This document shows positions 36,590 to 44,934 of a DNA stretch of 64,000 bases, piece by piece (positions within the stretch are counted from its first letter, which is position 1; the number at the start of each line of letters is the position of its first letter). The stretch lies in assembly GCF_023734115.1 (NCBI RefSeq), contig NZ_AP025737.1:2728001-2792000 (forward strand), given 5' to 3'. Under the pieces are notes generated by a model. The model was not told the DNA's origin. It saw only the letters and a list, made by a program, of their open reading frames with translations, and did no database searches. Source of the DNA: Herbiconiux sp. L3-i23 (lineage in GTDB: Bacteria; Actinomycetota; Actinomycetes; Actinomycetales; Microbacteriaceae). The position numbers and the translations under genes were made by a program.

Positions 36590-37204
36590 CTACTTCGCGT
36601 CGTCCTTCGACACGTCTGCGGCGTCGGCCTCGACCTCGGCGGCGGCCTCGGTGGGCTCCTCCGCGGTCGTGGGCTCGGACGTCTCGACGGCGTCGGTCGA
36701 CTCGACGGGCACGTCGGCGCCGCCGGCGGCCTCATCCACGGTCGTCTCCTCGTCGGTCACGACGGTCTCCTCGGCGGCGGGAGCGGCGGCCGGGGCGGCC
36801 TTGCTGCTCGCGGTGCTGCGGGTCGACGCCGCACGCTTCGGGGTGACGGGCTCGAGAACGAGCTCGATCACGGCGAGCGGCGCGTTGTCGCCCTTGCGGA
36901 AGCCGGTCTTGGTGATGCGGGTGTAACCACCGGGACGCTCGGCGACGAGGGGAGCGATCTCGGCGAAGAGCTCGTGCACGGCGCTCTTGTCGCGGATGAT
37001 CTGCTGCACCCGGCGACGGGCGTGCAGGTCGCCGCGCTTGCCGAAGGTGATCAGACGCTCGGCGAGAGGCTGAAGGCGCTTGGCCTTCGTCTCGGTCGTG
37101 GTGATCGACTTGTGCGTGAACAGCGCGGTCGCGAGGTTCGCGAGGAGCAGGCGCTCGTGCGCCGGCCCGCCACCGAGACGGGGACCCTTGGACGGTCTAG
37201 GCAT
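36590..37204 (-). CDS. rplQ: 50S ribosomal protein bL17
   Basis: A 204-residue protein. The bL17 core occupies about residues 1-120 ([37 protein letters not shown]). The remaining 80 or so residues are an Ala/Glu/Thr/Val-rich acidic tail ([18 protein letters not shown]). Most bacterial bL17 proteins end near residue 120-130. It is the last gene of the alpha operon. Confidence 0.97.
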   Translation of the reverse strand: MPRPSKGPRLGGGPAHERLLLANLATALFTHKSITTTETKAKRLQPLAERLITFGKRGDLHARRRVQQIIRDKSAVHELFAEIAPLVAERPGGYTRITKTGFRKGDNAPLAVIELVLEPVTPKRAASTRSTASSKAAPAAAPAAEETVVTDEETTVDEAAGGADVPVESTDAVETSEPTTAEEPTEAAAEVEADAADVSKDDAK

Positions 37205-37256
37205 TTCTTCTCTTCCTCAATGTTGCGAAAGGTCTTCGATTCGTCGACGGACGAAC

Positions 37257-38243
37257 TCAGGACTCTTCGTCGTCGTAGCTGTAGTAGTGGGCGCCGTCGA
37301 AGCCGGGGACGGCGTCCTTCAGCGACAGGCCGAGCTCGACGAGCTTGTCCTTGACCTCGTCGACCGACTTCTGGCCGAAGTTGCGGATGTTCATCAGCTG
37401 GGTCTCCGAGAGCGAGACGAGCTCGCTGACCGTGTTGATGCCCTCGCGCTTGAGGCAGTTGTAGGAGCGGACCGACAGGTCGAGGTCCTCGATCGGCATG
37501 GAGAGCTCGCTCGAGAGCACGGCGTCGACGGGCGCGGGGCCGATCTCGATGCCCTCGGCCTGGTTGTTCAGCTCGCGGGCGAGTCCGAACAGCTCGACGA
37601 GGGTGCGACCGGCCGACGCGATGGCGTCGCGCGGGCTGATCGCCGGCTTGGTCTCGACGTCGACGACGAGGCGGTCGAAGTCGGTGCGCTCACCGGCACG
37701 CGTCGCCTCGACGCGGTAGGTGACCTTCAGCACGGGCGAGTAGATCGAGTCGATCGGGATCTGACCCGACTCGCTGAACTCGCTGCGGTTCTGCGACGCG
37801 GAGACGTAGCCGCGGCCACGCTCGATGGTCAGCTCGAGGTCGAACTTCGCCTTGTCGTTGAGCGTCGCGATGACGAGCTCGGGGTTGTGGATCTCCACAC
37901 CGGCGGGAGCCGAGATGTCGGCCGCGGTGACGGGGCCCGCGCTCTGCTTGCGCAGGTAGGCGGTGATGGGCTCGTCGTGCTCGCTGGAGACGACGAGGCC
38001 CTTGATGTTGAGGATGATCTCGGTGACGTCTTCCTTCACGCCCGGCACGGTCGAGAACTCGTGCTGGACGCCCTCGAGACGGATGCTGGTGACAGCGGCG
38101 CCCGGGATGGAGGACAGGAGGGTGCGGCGGAGCGAGTTGCCCAGGGTGTAACCGAAGCCGGGCTCGAGCGGCTCGATGACGAACCGCGAACGGAACTCCG
38201 AGATGTTTTCTTCAACGAGCGTCGGGCGCTGTGCGATGAGCAC
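37257..38243 (-). CDS. rpoA: RNA polymerase alpha subunit
   Basis: A 328-residue subunit that nucleates RNA polymerase assembly. The N-terminal domain (about 1-230) includes [20 protein letters not shown]. The C-terminal domain (about 250-315; [20 protein letters not shown], then [16 protein letters not shown]) binds UP elements and activators. The gap from rpsK (125 nt) contains a 10-bp hairpin, an uncommon break in the alpha operon. Confidence 0.98.
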   Translation of the reverse strand: MLIAQRPTLVEENISEFRSRFVIEPLEPGFGYTLGNSLRRTLLSSIPGAAVTSIRLEGVQHEFSTVPGVKEDVTEIILNIKGLVVSSEHDEPITAYLRKQSAGPVTAADISAPAGVEIHNPELVIATLNDKAKFDLELTIERGRGYVSASQNRSEFSESGQIPIDSIYSPVLKVTYRVEATRAGERTDFDRLVVDVETKPAISPRDAIASAGRTLVELFGLARELNNQAEGIEIGPAPVDAVLSSELSMPIEDLDLSVRSYNCLKREGINTVSELVSLSETQLMNIRNFGQKSVDEVKDKLVELGLSLKDAVPGFDGAHYYSYDDEES

Positions 38244-38334
38244 TTATTGGTTTCCTTTCGAAAGAGTGTCCGCTATATGACACTTCCGAGTGATGTGGAG
38301 ATGAAAAGGACGGGTCCGCGTCGGGCGCGCGGAA

Positions 38335-38361
38335 GCCGTCCGGGCGGAGAACCCGGACGGC
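38335..38361. terminator. Hairpin between rpsK and rpoA
   Basis: A 10-bp perfect stem (GCCGTCCGGG / CCCGGACGGC) with a 7-nt loop, 7 nt after the rpsK stop on the minus strand. No U-run follows, so it may be a partial terminator or an RNA-stability element. Confidence 0.6.
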
Positions 38362-38368
38362 GACAGCG

Positions 38369-38770
38369 TCAGACGCGGCGGCGCTTCGGCGGACGAACAC
38401 CGTTGTGCGCCTGCGGCGTCACATCGTTGATCGAACCGACCTCGAGGCCCGCGGCCTGAAGCGAACGGATGGCCGTCTCGCGACCCGATCCCGGGCCCTT
38501 CACGAAGACGTCGACCTTCTTCATGCCGTGCTCCTGCGCCTGACGCGCGGCCGACTCGGCGGCGAGCTGGGCGGCGAACGGGGTCGACTTGCGGCTTCCC
38601 TTGAAGCCGACGCCGCCCGATGAGGCCCAGCTGATCACGGCACCGGTGGTGTCGGTGATCGAAACGATCGTGTTGTTGAACGTCGACTTGATGTGGGCCT
38701 GGCCCACGGCGATGTTCTTCTTCTCCTTGCGGCGCGGCTTGCGGCCCGCTCCCGCCTTCGGTGCTGCCAT
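38369..38770 (-). CDS. rpsK: 30S ribosomal protein uS11
   Basis: A 133-residue platform protein. Diagnostic segments are [34 protein letters not shown] and the C-terminal [19 protein letters not shown]. Standard length and start. It follows rpsM after 66 nt. Confidence 0.98.
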   Translation of the reverse strand: MAAPKAGAGRKPRRKEKKNIAVGQAHIKSTFNNTIVSITDTTGAVISWASSGGVGFKGSRKSTPFAAQLAAESAARQAQEHGMKKVDVFVKGPGSGRETAIRSLQAAGLEVGSINDVTPQAHNGVRPPKRRRV

Positions 38771-38836
38771 GTCGGCTTTCTCCTAAATCCTGAAATCTGT
38801 ACGGCGCTGTGGTCCTGTGGCCCTGAGGGCGACGGA

Positions 38837-39217
38837 CTACTTGCGGCCGGCCTTCTTCTTGCCGGCGACGGTGCGCTTGGGGCCCTTGCGGGTACGCGCG
38901 TTGGTCTTGGTGCGCTGACCGTGCACGGGCAGACCGCGACGGTGGCGAAGACCCTGGTAGCTGCCGATCTCGACCTTGCGGCGGATGTCGGCGGCGACCT
39001 CGCGGCGGAGGTCACCCTCGACCTTGTAGGTCCCCTCGATGTGGTCGCGGAGCGCGACCAGCTGGTCGTCGGTCAGGTCCTTGACCCGGATCTCGCCGCT
39101 GATGCCGGTCTGCTTCAGCGTGTCGAGTGCGCGGGTACGGCCGACGCCGTAGATGTAGGTGAGTGCGACTTCCACGCGCTTGTCGCGGGGGATGTCGACA
39201 CCGGCGAGACGTGCCAT
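38837..39217 (-). CDS. rpsM: 30S ribosomal protein uS13
   Basis: A 126-residue head protein that contacts the P-site tRNA and uL5. It begins [20 protein letters not shown] and carries the C-terminal [18 protein letters not shown] with a basic end (AGKKKAGRK). Located after rpmJ in the usual order, with a 184-nt gap. Confidence 0.98.
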   Translation of the reverse strand: MARLAGVDIPRDKRVEVALTYIYGVGRTRALDTLKQTGISGEIRVKDLTDDQLVALRDHIEGTYKVEGDLRREVAADIRRKVEIGSYQGLRHRRGLPVHGQRTKTNARTRKGPKRTVAGKKKAGRK

Positions 39218-39401
39218 GTCTGGCTTCTCCTCTGGAGTATCAGGAGGTGTGAACCAGCGTCGGTGCCCGGGCCTCCTGACCCGAGGTGTCCCCCGCCGCG
39301 GAGTGCGCGACGGGTTCTGATGCTGGCGTTGGTGTTATTCAGTTATGAGTACTGCGTTCTGAGTGCTGCGATGCCGGCGGCGAGTCGATCGCCGCGCGTC
39401 A

Positions 39402-39515
39402 TCAGCCCTGACGCTGCTTGTGGCGCGGGTTGTCGCAGATGACCATCACGTTGCCGTGACGACGGATCACCTTGCACTTGTCGCAGATGCGCTTGACGCT
39501 GGGGTTGACCTTCAT
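39402..39515 (-). CDS. rpmJ: 50S ribosomal protein bL36
   Basis: A 37-residue protein read directly from the sequence, shorter than common ORF cut-offs. It begins [19 protein letters not shown] and ends [10 protein letters not shown]. Zinc ligands of the C+ form are present (Cys11, Cys14, Cys27, His32), so it is the zinc-binding version. It lies between infA and rpsM as in most bacteria. Confidence 0.97.
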   Translation of the reverse strand: MKVNPSVKRICDKCKVIRRHGNVMVICDNPRHKQRQG

Positions 39516-39576
39516 GTTCTTTCTTCCTTCGCTGGCGTCGTACCCGATGCGGGCCGTTCCTTATCCAGCAGTTCGC

Positions 39577-39798
39577 TCACTTGTAGCGGTAGACGATCCG
39601 GCCGCGGGTCAGGTCGTAAGGGCTCAGCTCCACGATCACCCGGTCCTCGGGGAGGATTCGGATGTAGTGCTGTCGCATCTTGCCCGAGATGTGGGCGAGC
39701 ACTTTGTGTCCGTTGGTCAGCTCGACGCGGAACATCGCGTTGGGCAGAGCCTCGAGCACAGAGCCCTCGATCTCGATTACGCCGTCCTTCTTGGCCAT
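39577..39798 (-). CDS. infA: Translation initiation factor IF-1
   Basis: A 73-residue S1-like OB-fold protein that blocks the A site during initiation. The sequence is typical ([40 protein letters not shown]). It leads the alpha operon infA-rpmJ-rpsM-rpsK-rpoA-rplQ. A GTGAGGAT ribosome site precedes it. Confidence 0.98.
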   Translation of the reverse strand: MAKKDGVIEIEGSVLEALPNAMFRVELTNGHKVLAHISGKMRQHYIRILPEDRVIVELSPYDLTRGRIVYRYK

Positions 39799-39971
39799 AT
39801 CCTCACTTCACTACACGCAGCGTTCTGCGGGTCTCGCGGTTAGAGTCGGTGCACGTGCTCGTACCCATGACCGGGAGACCGGTCGGGAGAGAAGCGGCCA
39901 ACGAAGTCAGCCAGCGCACCAACGGGATATCCTATGCGAACTTCGGGCGCGCCGCCACCCGGCGTGTCTGC

Positions 39972-40628
39972 TCACGGCGTAGGGTTCCCGCTCCTCGCGG
40001 TCCGCGTGAAGTCGGCTGCGCGATCCGCCGCCTCGGCGAGGTTCTGCGCGTGCGTGCGCCCGCTGATCTTCGCCCGCGGCTTCAGCTCGTGCTCACCGTC
40101 GGGCAGGAAGCGCAGTTCGATCGAGTCCGACAGCGTGTAGCCGCCGACCTCGACCTCGGTGCCGAACGGATCGCGGGTGCCCTGGCAGATCAGCGTCGGG
40201 GTGCGCAGGGTCTCGAGGTGCGCGGTCCGAAGCTTCCCGGGTGCCCCCGGCGGGTGGAACGGGTACCCGAAGCAGACGACCGCGCTCACCGACCCCGCGT
40301 CTCGGAGCTCGTCGGCGACCATGGTCGCCACCCGGCCGCCCATCGACTTGCCGCCGATCACGACGGGGCTGCTCGATGCGGCGGCCACCTCGGCGACGAC
40401 CTCGCGGTAGTCGTCCATGAGCGTCTCCGCCTTGGGCGCCGGCCTGCGCACGCCCGCCCGTCTTCCCGCCATGTAGGGGAACTCGAACCGGACGACGCGC
40501 ACTCCGCGATCGACGAGGAGGCCGGTCATCCGCTCCATCCAGTCGGAGTCCATCGGCGCACCGGCACCGTGCGCGAGAACGAGCACGGGGGCGTCGCCGG
40601 CTCCCGACGACATCAGTTCGGCGGCCAT
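39972..40628 (-). CDS. Alpha/beta hydrolase of the KANL3/TEX30-like family
   Basis: A 218-residue alpha/beta hydrolase-fold protein. It shows the oxyanion-type LVLAHGAGAPMDSDWME, the nucleophile elbow VIGGKSMGGRVA (Ser near 95), and the late Asp and His in LICQGTRDPFG and FLPDGEHELK. The substrate is unknown. ATG 40628 is supported by TAGGCT 7 nt upstream (leaderless). No functional link to infA or the methyltransferase is evident. Confidence 0.85.
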   Translation of the reverse strand: MAAELMSSGAGDAPVLVLAHGAGAPMDSDWMERMTGLLVDRGVRVVRFEFPYMAGRRAGVRRPAPKAETLMDDYREVVAEVAAASSSPVVIGGKSMGGRVATMVADELRDAGSVSAVVCFGYPFHPPGAPGKLRTAHLETLRTPTLICQGTRDPFGTEVEVGGYTLSDSIELRFLPDGEHELKPRAKISGRTHAQNLAEAADRAADFTRTARSGNPTP

Positions 40629-40635
40629 GCGCGTA

Positions 40636-40641
40636 AGCCTA
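40636..40641 (-). promoter_or_regulatory. Leaderless -10 element of the hydrolase gene
   Basis: TAGGCT on the minus strand, 7 nt before ATG 40628. Confidence 0.6.
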
Positions 40642-40649
40642 GGGACGAC

Positions 40650-41531
40650 TCAGCGATGCGGCACCGGGTCGAGCTGGAGCCGCTCCCCCATCACCCGGAC
40701 CGCGTCGGGGCTCTCGTCGACGAGGACGAAGCGGCGGCCGAGCTCGCGCGCGGCGGCCCCGGTGGTGCCGCTGCCGCCGAAGAAGTCGAGCACCCAGTCG
40801 CCGCGCTCGCTGCTCGCGGCGACGATGCGGCGCAGCACCCCGAGGGGCTTCTGAGTCGGATATCCGGTCTTCTCCCGCCCGGTCGGCGACACGATGGTGT
40901 GCCACCAGACGTCGGTCGGCAGCTTGCCGAGCGCCGCCTTCTCGGCGGTGACGAGGCCGGGCGCCATGTACGGCTCCCGGTCGACCTCGGCCGAATCGAA
41001 GACGTAATTCGTCGGGTCCTTCACGTAGACGAGGATGTTGTCGTGCTTGGCGGGCCAGCGGCCCTTCGCGCGTCCGCCGTAGTCGTAGGCCCAGATGATC
41101 TCGTTGAGGAAGCTGTCGCGGCCGAAGAGCGCGTCGAGCAGCACCTTCGCGTAATGCACCTCGCGGTAGTCGAGGTGCAGGTAGAGGGTGCCGTCGGGGG
41201 CGAGCAGGCGCCACGCTTCCTCGAGCCGGGGCTCGAGGAAGTCCCAGTACTCGGCGAACGAGTCGGCGTAGCGGAGGGTCGCGCCGCGCACGGTCTCGTA
41301 GCTGCGGCCCTTGAAGCCGACCCTGGTGCCCTCCTCGGAGCGCACCGCGGTGATCGATCGCCGCGTCTGCTGCTTGCCCGTGTTGAACGGCGGGTCGATG
41401 TAGATGAGCCGGAAGCTCTCGTCCGGCAGGGTGCGCAGGAACCCGAGGTTCTCGGAGTGCACGACGAGGTCGGGGCCGTCGGGTGACCACACCGAGCCCT
41501 GCGGTTCCGGACTCGGCTGGGGAAGGCTCAC
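40650..41531 (-). CDS. Orphan beta-class DNA adenine/cytosine-N4 methyltransferase
   Basis: A 293-residue site-specific DNA methyltransferase. The catalytic motif IV is IYIDPPFNTG (Asp46) near the N-terminus, followed by LHLDYREVHYAKVLLD, a central target-recognition region, and then YPTQKPLGVLRRI with the SAM-binding motif I VLDFFGGSGTTGAAA (about residue 255). This order (IV, recognition, I) marks the beta class, which methylates adenine-N6 or cytosine-N4. No restriction enzyme or specificity gene is nearby, so it is a solitary enzyme; its recognition site cannot be read from the sequence. GTG 41531 is fixed by TAATCT 7 nt upstream; a 20-residue longer frame exists. Confidence 0.88.
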   Translation of the reverse strand: MSLPQPSPEPQGSVWSPDGPDLVVHSENLGFLRTLPDESFRLIYIDPPFNTGKQQTRRSITAVRSEEGTRVGFKGRSYETVRGATLRYADSFAEYWDFLEPRLEEAWRLLAPDGTLYLHLDYREVHYAKVLLDALFGRDSFLNEIIWAYDYGGRAKGRWPAKHDNILVYVKDPTNYVFDSAEVDREPYMAPGLVTAEKAALGKLPTDVWWHTIVSPTGREKTGYPTQKPLGVLRRIVAASSERGDWVLDFFGGSGTTGAAARELGRRFVLVDESPDAVRVMGERLQLDPVPHR

Positions 41532-41538
41532 GGGCTCA

Positions 41539-41544
41539 AGATTA
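41539..41544 (-). promoter_or_regulatory. Leaderless -10 element of the DNA methyltransferase gene
   Basis: TAATCT on the minus strand, 7 nt before GTG 41531. Confidence 0.65.
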
Positions 41545-41627
41545 AGGCCGACCCTCGCAGCCGATCGGTGCAGGCGAGCGTGTCGCCTCACCGGGGCTGC
41601 GAGGGCCGGCCTCGCGGAAGTGCCGCC

Positions 41628-42785
41628 CTACCGGTGCGCGCGGGCCGATCCGATGGCGGTGGCGATCGGGGCGATGAGCGGGTTCGACGCGTCGAGGCCG
41701 GTCAGCCGGACGGCGAGCTCCTGCGCCGGTGCGTCCCCTGCCAGCAGTGCCTGCAGCTCGACGCTCTCCGGGTCCTCCGGCACGTCGAAGCGCAGGGCCG
41801 CGGCGACGGCGCGCACCAGCGCGTCGGCGGGCAGGCCACGCTCGACGAGTTCGGCGGCGGGACCGATGAAGCGCTCGTGCCGACTCAGTTTGCGCAGCGG
41901 GGCGCGCCCGACTCGCACCGGGGTGTCGGAGAGGTACGGGTTCGCGAACCGGGTGAGGTTCTTCTCGAGGTACTTCTCCTGCTGCTCCATCGGGAAGCCA
42001 TACTTGGCGACGAGCAGCGTCTTGGTCTCCTCGAGCACCGCCTTGACCTCCTCGAACACCTCGGGCAGCTCGAGCGCGTCGGCGAGACGGTCGGCGCCGT
42101 GCACGAAGCCGTGGTAGGCGAGGGTCGCGTGGCCGGTGTTCACCGTGAAGAGCTTGCGCTCGATGTACGGCGCGAGCTCGGGCACGAAGGTGGCGTCGGG
42201 GATCTCGGGGACGGCGTCGCCGAACGGGGTCGATTCGACGACCCACTCGAAGAAGTCCTCGACGGTGACGTCGAGCCCGGCGTCCGCGGCCTGCCCCGGC
42301 ACGATGCGGTCGACGGCGGTGTTGGCGAAGATCGCGCGGGCGAGGACCTCGTCGCGTTCGTCGTCGCCGAGCAGCGCCTCGATCTCGCCGCGGAGGATGT
42401 CGGTCGCGCCGATGGCATTCTCGCACGCCATCACGGCGACCGGTGTTCCATCGGCGCGGGCGCGCAGACCGGCGGCGATCACGGGGGCGATGAACTTGAG
42501 GATGTTGGGTCCGACCGCGGTCGTGACCACATCGGCTCCCGCGATCTCGGCGACGACCGCCGCCTCGTCGGCCCTGCTGTTCAGGGCGCGGTACCCGTCG
42601 ACGGTGAGGTCGCGGGGGCTGTCGCCGACCTCGTGAACGACGTAGGAGTCGCTCGCGGCGAGCGCATCGATGAGTTCGGCGTTGACGTCGGCGAAGACGA
42701 CCTCGTACCCGGCGTCGTGGAGGATGAGTCCGACGAACCCACGGCCGATGTTGCCCGCACCGAAGTGGACGGCGGTCTTGCCCAT
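41628..42785 (-). CDS. mtlD: Mannitol-1-phosphate 5-dehydrogenase
   Basis: Oxidises mannitol-1-phosphate, delivered by the PTS, to fructose-6-phosphate with NAD+. It has 385 residues with the NAD-binding AVHFGAGNIGRGFVG at the N-terminus, ACENAIGATD, and the polyol dehydrogenase region ERKLFTVNTGHATLAYHGF with the catalytic-type KNLTRFANPYLSDT further on. It lies 5 nt after mtlF and is the last gene of the mtl operon. Confidence 0.96.
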   Translation of the reverse strand: MGKTAVHFGAGNIGRGFVGLILHDAGYEVVFADVNAELIDALAASDSYVVHEVGDSPRDLTVDGYRALNSRADEAAVVAEIAGADVVTTAVGPNILKFIAPVIAAGLRARADGTPVAVMACENAIGATDILRGEIEALLGDDERDEVLARAIFANTAVDRIVPGQAADAGLDVTVEDFFEWVVESTPFGDAVPEIPDATFVPELAPYIERKLFTVNTGHATLAYHGFVHGADRLADALELPEVFEEVKAVLEETKTLLVAKYGFPMEQQEKYLEKNLTRFANPYLSDTPVRVGRAPLRKLSRHERFIGPAAELVERGLPADALVRAVAAALRFDVPEDPESVELQALLAGDAPAQELAVRLTGLDASNPLIAPIATAIGSARAHR

Positions 42786-42790
42786 ACGGC

Positions 42791-43225
42791 TCAGGCCTCG
42801 TTCACGTCGCCGAGGAGGGTCTGGATCTCCTCGGGGGTCTTCGCGGCGAGGAGCTTCGCGACCTCGTCGTCCTCGCTGAACACGAGGGCGATCTTCGACA
42901 GGATCTCGAGGTGCTCGTTCTCGATGCCGGCGATGGCGATCACGAAGCGCACCTCGTTGCCGTCCCAGTCGATCGCGTCGTCGTAGCGGACGATCGCGAG
43001 AGCCGAACGGACGATCTCGTCCTTGGCGTCGTTGGTGCCGTGCGGGATGGCGAGGTAGTTGCCCATGTAGGTCGACACGGCGTTCTCGCGGTCGAACATC
43101 GCGTCGACGTAGGCCTGCTGGACGGCACCGGCGGAGACGAGCAGCGCCCCCGCCTCACGGATGGCGTCGTCGCGGGTGCGTGCCGTGCCGCCGACGATGA
43201 TGCGGTCGAGGTCGAGGATGGCCAT
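42791..43225 (-). CDS. mtlF: PTS mannitol transporter subunit IIA
   Basis: A 144-residue EIIA of the mannitol/fructose family. The phospho-His is in YLAIPHGTNDAKDEI (near residue 60). It takes phosphate from HPr and passes it to the IIB domain of MtlA. It is separate from the IICB protein, as in Bacillus-type systems. It lies 126 nt downstream of mtlA with a strong hairpin between them. Confidence 0.95.
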   Translation of the reverse strand: MAILDLDRIIVGGTARTRDDAIREAGALLVSAGAVQQAYVDAMFDRENAVSTYMGNYLAIPHGTNDAKDEIVRSALAIVRYDDAIDWDGNEVRFVIAIAGIENEHLEILSKIALVFSEDDEVAKLLAAKTPEEIQTLLGDVNEA

Positions 43226-43312
43226 GGTGCTCCTTAGGTCCTGTCTACTTCGCGGGTGAGTCCACTGAACAGGTGGTTGCTGGGAAAGAGGGAACAGCGG
43301 AAGGGAACGGCA

Positions 43313-43346
43313 ATGGGGTGGGGAACCTCACGGCTCCCCACCCCAT
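43313..43346. promoter_or_regulatory. 12-bp perfect hairpin in the mtlA-mtlF gap
   Basis: ATGGGGTGGGGA at 43313-43324 pairs exactly with 43335-43346 around a 10-nt loop, just downstream of the mtlA stop. There is no T-run. It may be a partial terminator or a 3'-end stabiliser that sets mtlA above mtlF and mtlD. Confidence 0.65.
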
Positions 43347-43351
43347 CATCG

Positions 43352-44857
43352 TCACTTGTTCTGGTCTGCCACCAGCGCGACGACCTCGTCGTAGCGCGGG
43401 CTGTTCATGAAGTTGTCGACCGAGACGTGCTGCGCGGTCGGCGCCTTCTGCTCGGCGCGGGCGGTGAGCTCGCGCTGGGTGATGACCAGGTCGGCGCTGT
43501 CGTCGAGGTTCGCGATGGCCTTGTTGGTCACTGTCACACCCTCGATGCCCGCCTTCTTGATCTTGTTGCGGAGGACGGTCGCGCCCATCGCGCTCGAGCC
43601 CATGCCGGCGTCGCAGGCGAACACGATGTTCTGCACCTTCGACGCGAGCGCGGTGCCACCCTCGGCGGTGGTGCCGGTGGTTCCGCCGAGCCCGGCGAGC
43701 ACGCTGCTCTCCTTGCCCTTGTTCGCCTGCGTCTGCGCGATCGCGGCGTTGAAGGTGTCCTCTTCGGCGGCGAGGTCGCGCTTGCGGCTCGCCCGCAGGA
43801 TGACCGCGGAGATGAGGAAGGTGACGGCGGCCGACAGGATGACCGAGAGGATCACGCCGACGTAGCTGTCGGGAGCGGTGAACGCGAGGATCGCGAAGAT
43901 GCTGCCGGGCGACGCGGGAGCGACGAGACCGGAGCCGGCGATCGCGTTGGTCGCGACGCCGGTGGCGCCACCGGCGATGAGCGCGAGCAGCAGGATCGGC
44001 TTCATCAGCGCGTAAGGGAAGTAGATCTCGTGGATGCCGCCGAGGAACTGGATGATGATCGCGCCGGGAGCGGTCGCGCGGGCGGCGCCGATGCCGAAGA
44101 TCGAGAACGCGACCAGCAGACCGAGGCCGGGGCCGGGGTTCGCCTCGAGCAGGAACAGGATCGACTTGCCGGTCTCCTCGGCCTGCTGCAGACCCAGCGG
44201 GGTCAGCACACCGTGGTTGATGGCGTTGTTGAGGAACAGCACCTTCGCGGGCTCGATGAAGATGCTCGCGAGCGGGAGCAGACCCGCGTTGAGGAGCCAC
44301 TCCACACCGAGGCCGAGGCCGGTGCTGATGAGCTTCAGCAGCGGGGCGAGGCCGAAGAAGCCCGCCATCGCGAGCAGGAAGCCCGCGATACCCGCCGAGA
44401 AGTTGTTCACGAGCATCTCGAAGCCGGCACGGATCTTGCCGTCCCACAGCTTGTCGAGCTGCTTGATCACCCACGCGCCGAGGGGGCCGCAGATGAGCGC
44501 GCCGAGCAGCATGGGGCTGCCGGCGGCGCCGATGATCACACCGAAGGTCATGATCGACCCGACCACGCCACCGCGCACGTCGTAGACCATGCGACCACCG
44601 GTGTAGGCGATCAGCAGCGGGAGCAGGTAGGTGATCATCGGGCCGACGATGCCGACGTAGGCGTTGCCGTCGGCGTCCTCGCCGAAGCCGCCGAGCGCCG
44701 GCACCGGCAGCCAGCCGGTCTCGATGAAGAGGGCGGTGATGATGCCCCACGCGATGAAGGCGGGGATGTTCGGCATGACCATGCCGCTGAGGAAGGTACC
44801 GAAGCGCTGCACGTGGACGCGTGCGTTGCGCTTCTCACCGACTGACGTCGTCGTCAT
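43352..44857 (-). CDS. mtlA: PTS mannitol transporter subunit IICB
   Basis: A 501-residue membrane permease that phosphorylates mannitol during uptake. The IIC part (about 15-345) has about eight hydrophobic segments and the substrate motif GGIHEIYFPYALM. The IIB domain (about 405-500) has the phospho-Cys loop VFACDAGMGSSAMGATVL. An Ala/Gly/Thr linker joins them. No IIA is fused; mtlF supplies it. It starts 77 nt after ptsI. Confidence 0.96.
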   Translation of the reverse strand: MTTTSVGEKRNARVHVQRFGTFLSGMVMPNIPAFIAWGIITALFIETGWLPVPALGGFGEDADGNAYVGIVGPMITYLLPLLIAYTGGRMVYDVRGGVVGSIMTFGVIIGAAGSPMLLGALICGPLGAWVIKQLDKLWDGKIRAGFEMLVNNFSAGIAGFLLAMAGFFGLAPLLKLISTGLGLGVEWLLNAGLLPLASIFIEPAKVLFLNNAINHGVLTPLGLQQAEETGKSILFLLEANPGPGLGLLVAFSIFGIGAARATAPGAIIIQFLGGIHEIYFPYALMKPILLLALIAGGATGVATNAIAGSGLVAPASPGSIFAILAFTAPDSYVGVILSVILSAAVTFLISAVILRASRKRDLAAEEDTFNAAIAQTQANKGKESSVLAGLGGTTGTTAEGGTALASKVQNIVFACDAGMGSSAMGATVLRNKIKKAGIEGVTVTNKAIANLDDSADLVITQRELTARAEQKAPTAQHVSVDNFMNSPRYDEVVALVADQNK

Positions 44858-44934
44858 TGTTCTTCTCGTCTCCTTGACTGTGTTTCTTTGTGAGGGTTCG
44901 GTTGTTCGTTGGCGGATCGGGATGGCGGAAAGGA

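Noticed and set aside
43256-44845. A 529-codon plus-strand frame opposite mtlA
   Set aside because: Composition of an antisense shadow (Glu/Asp/Arg/Val/Gly only) and complete overlap with mtlA.
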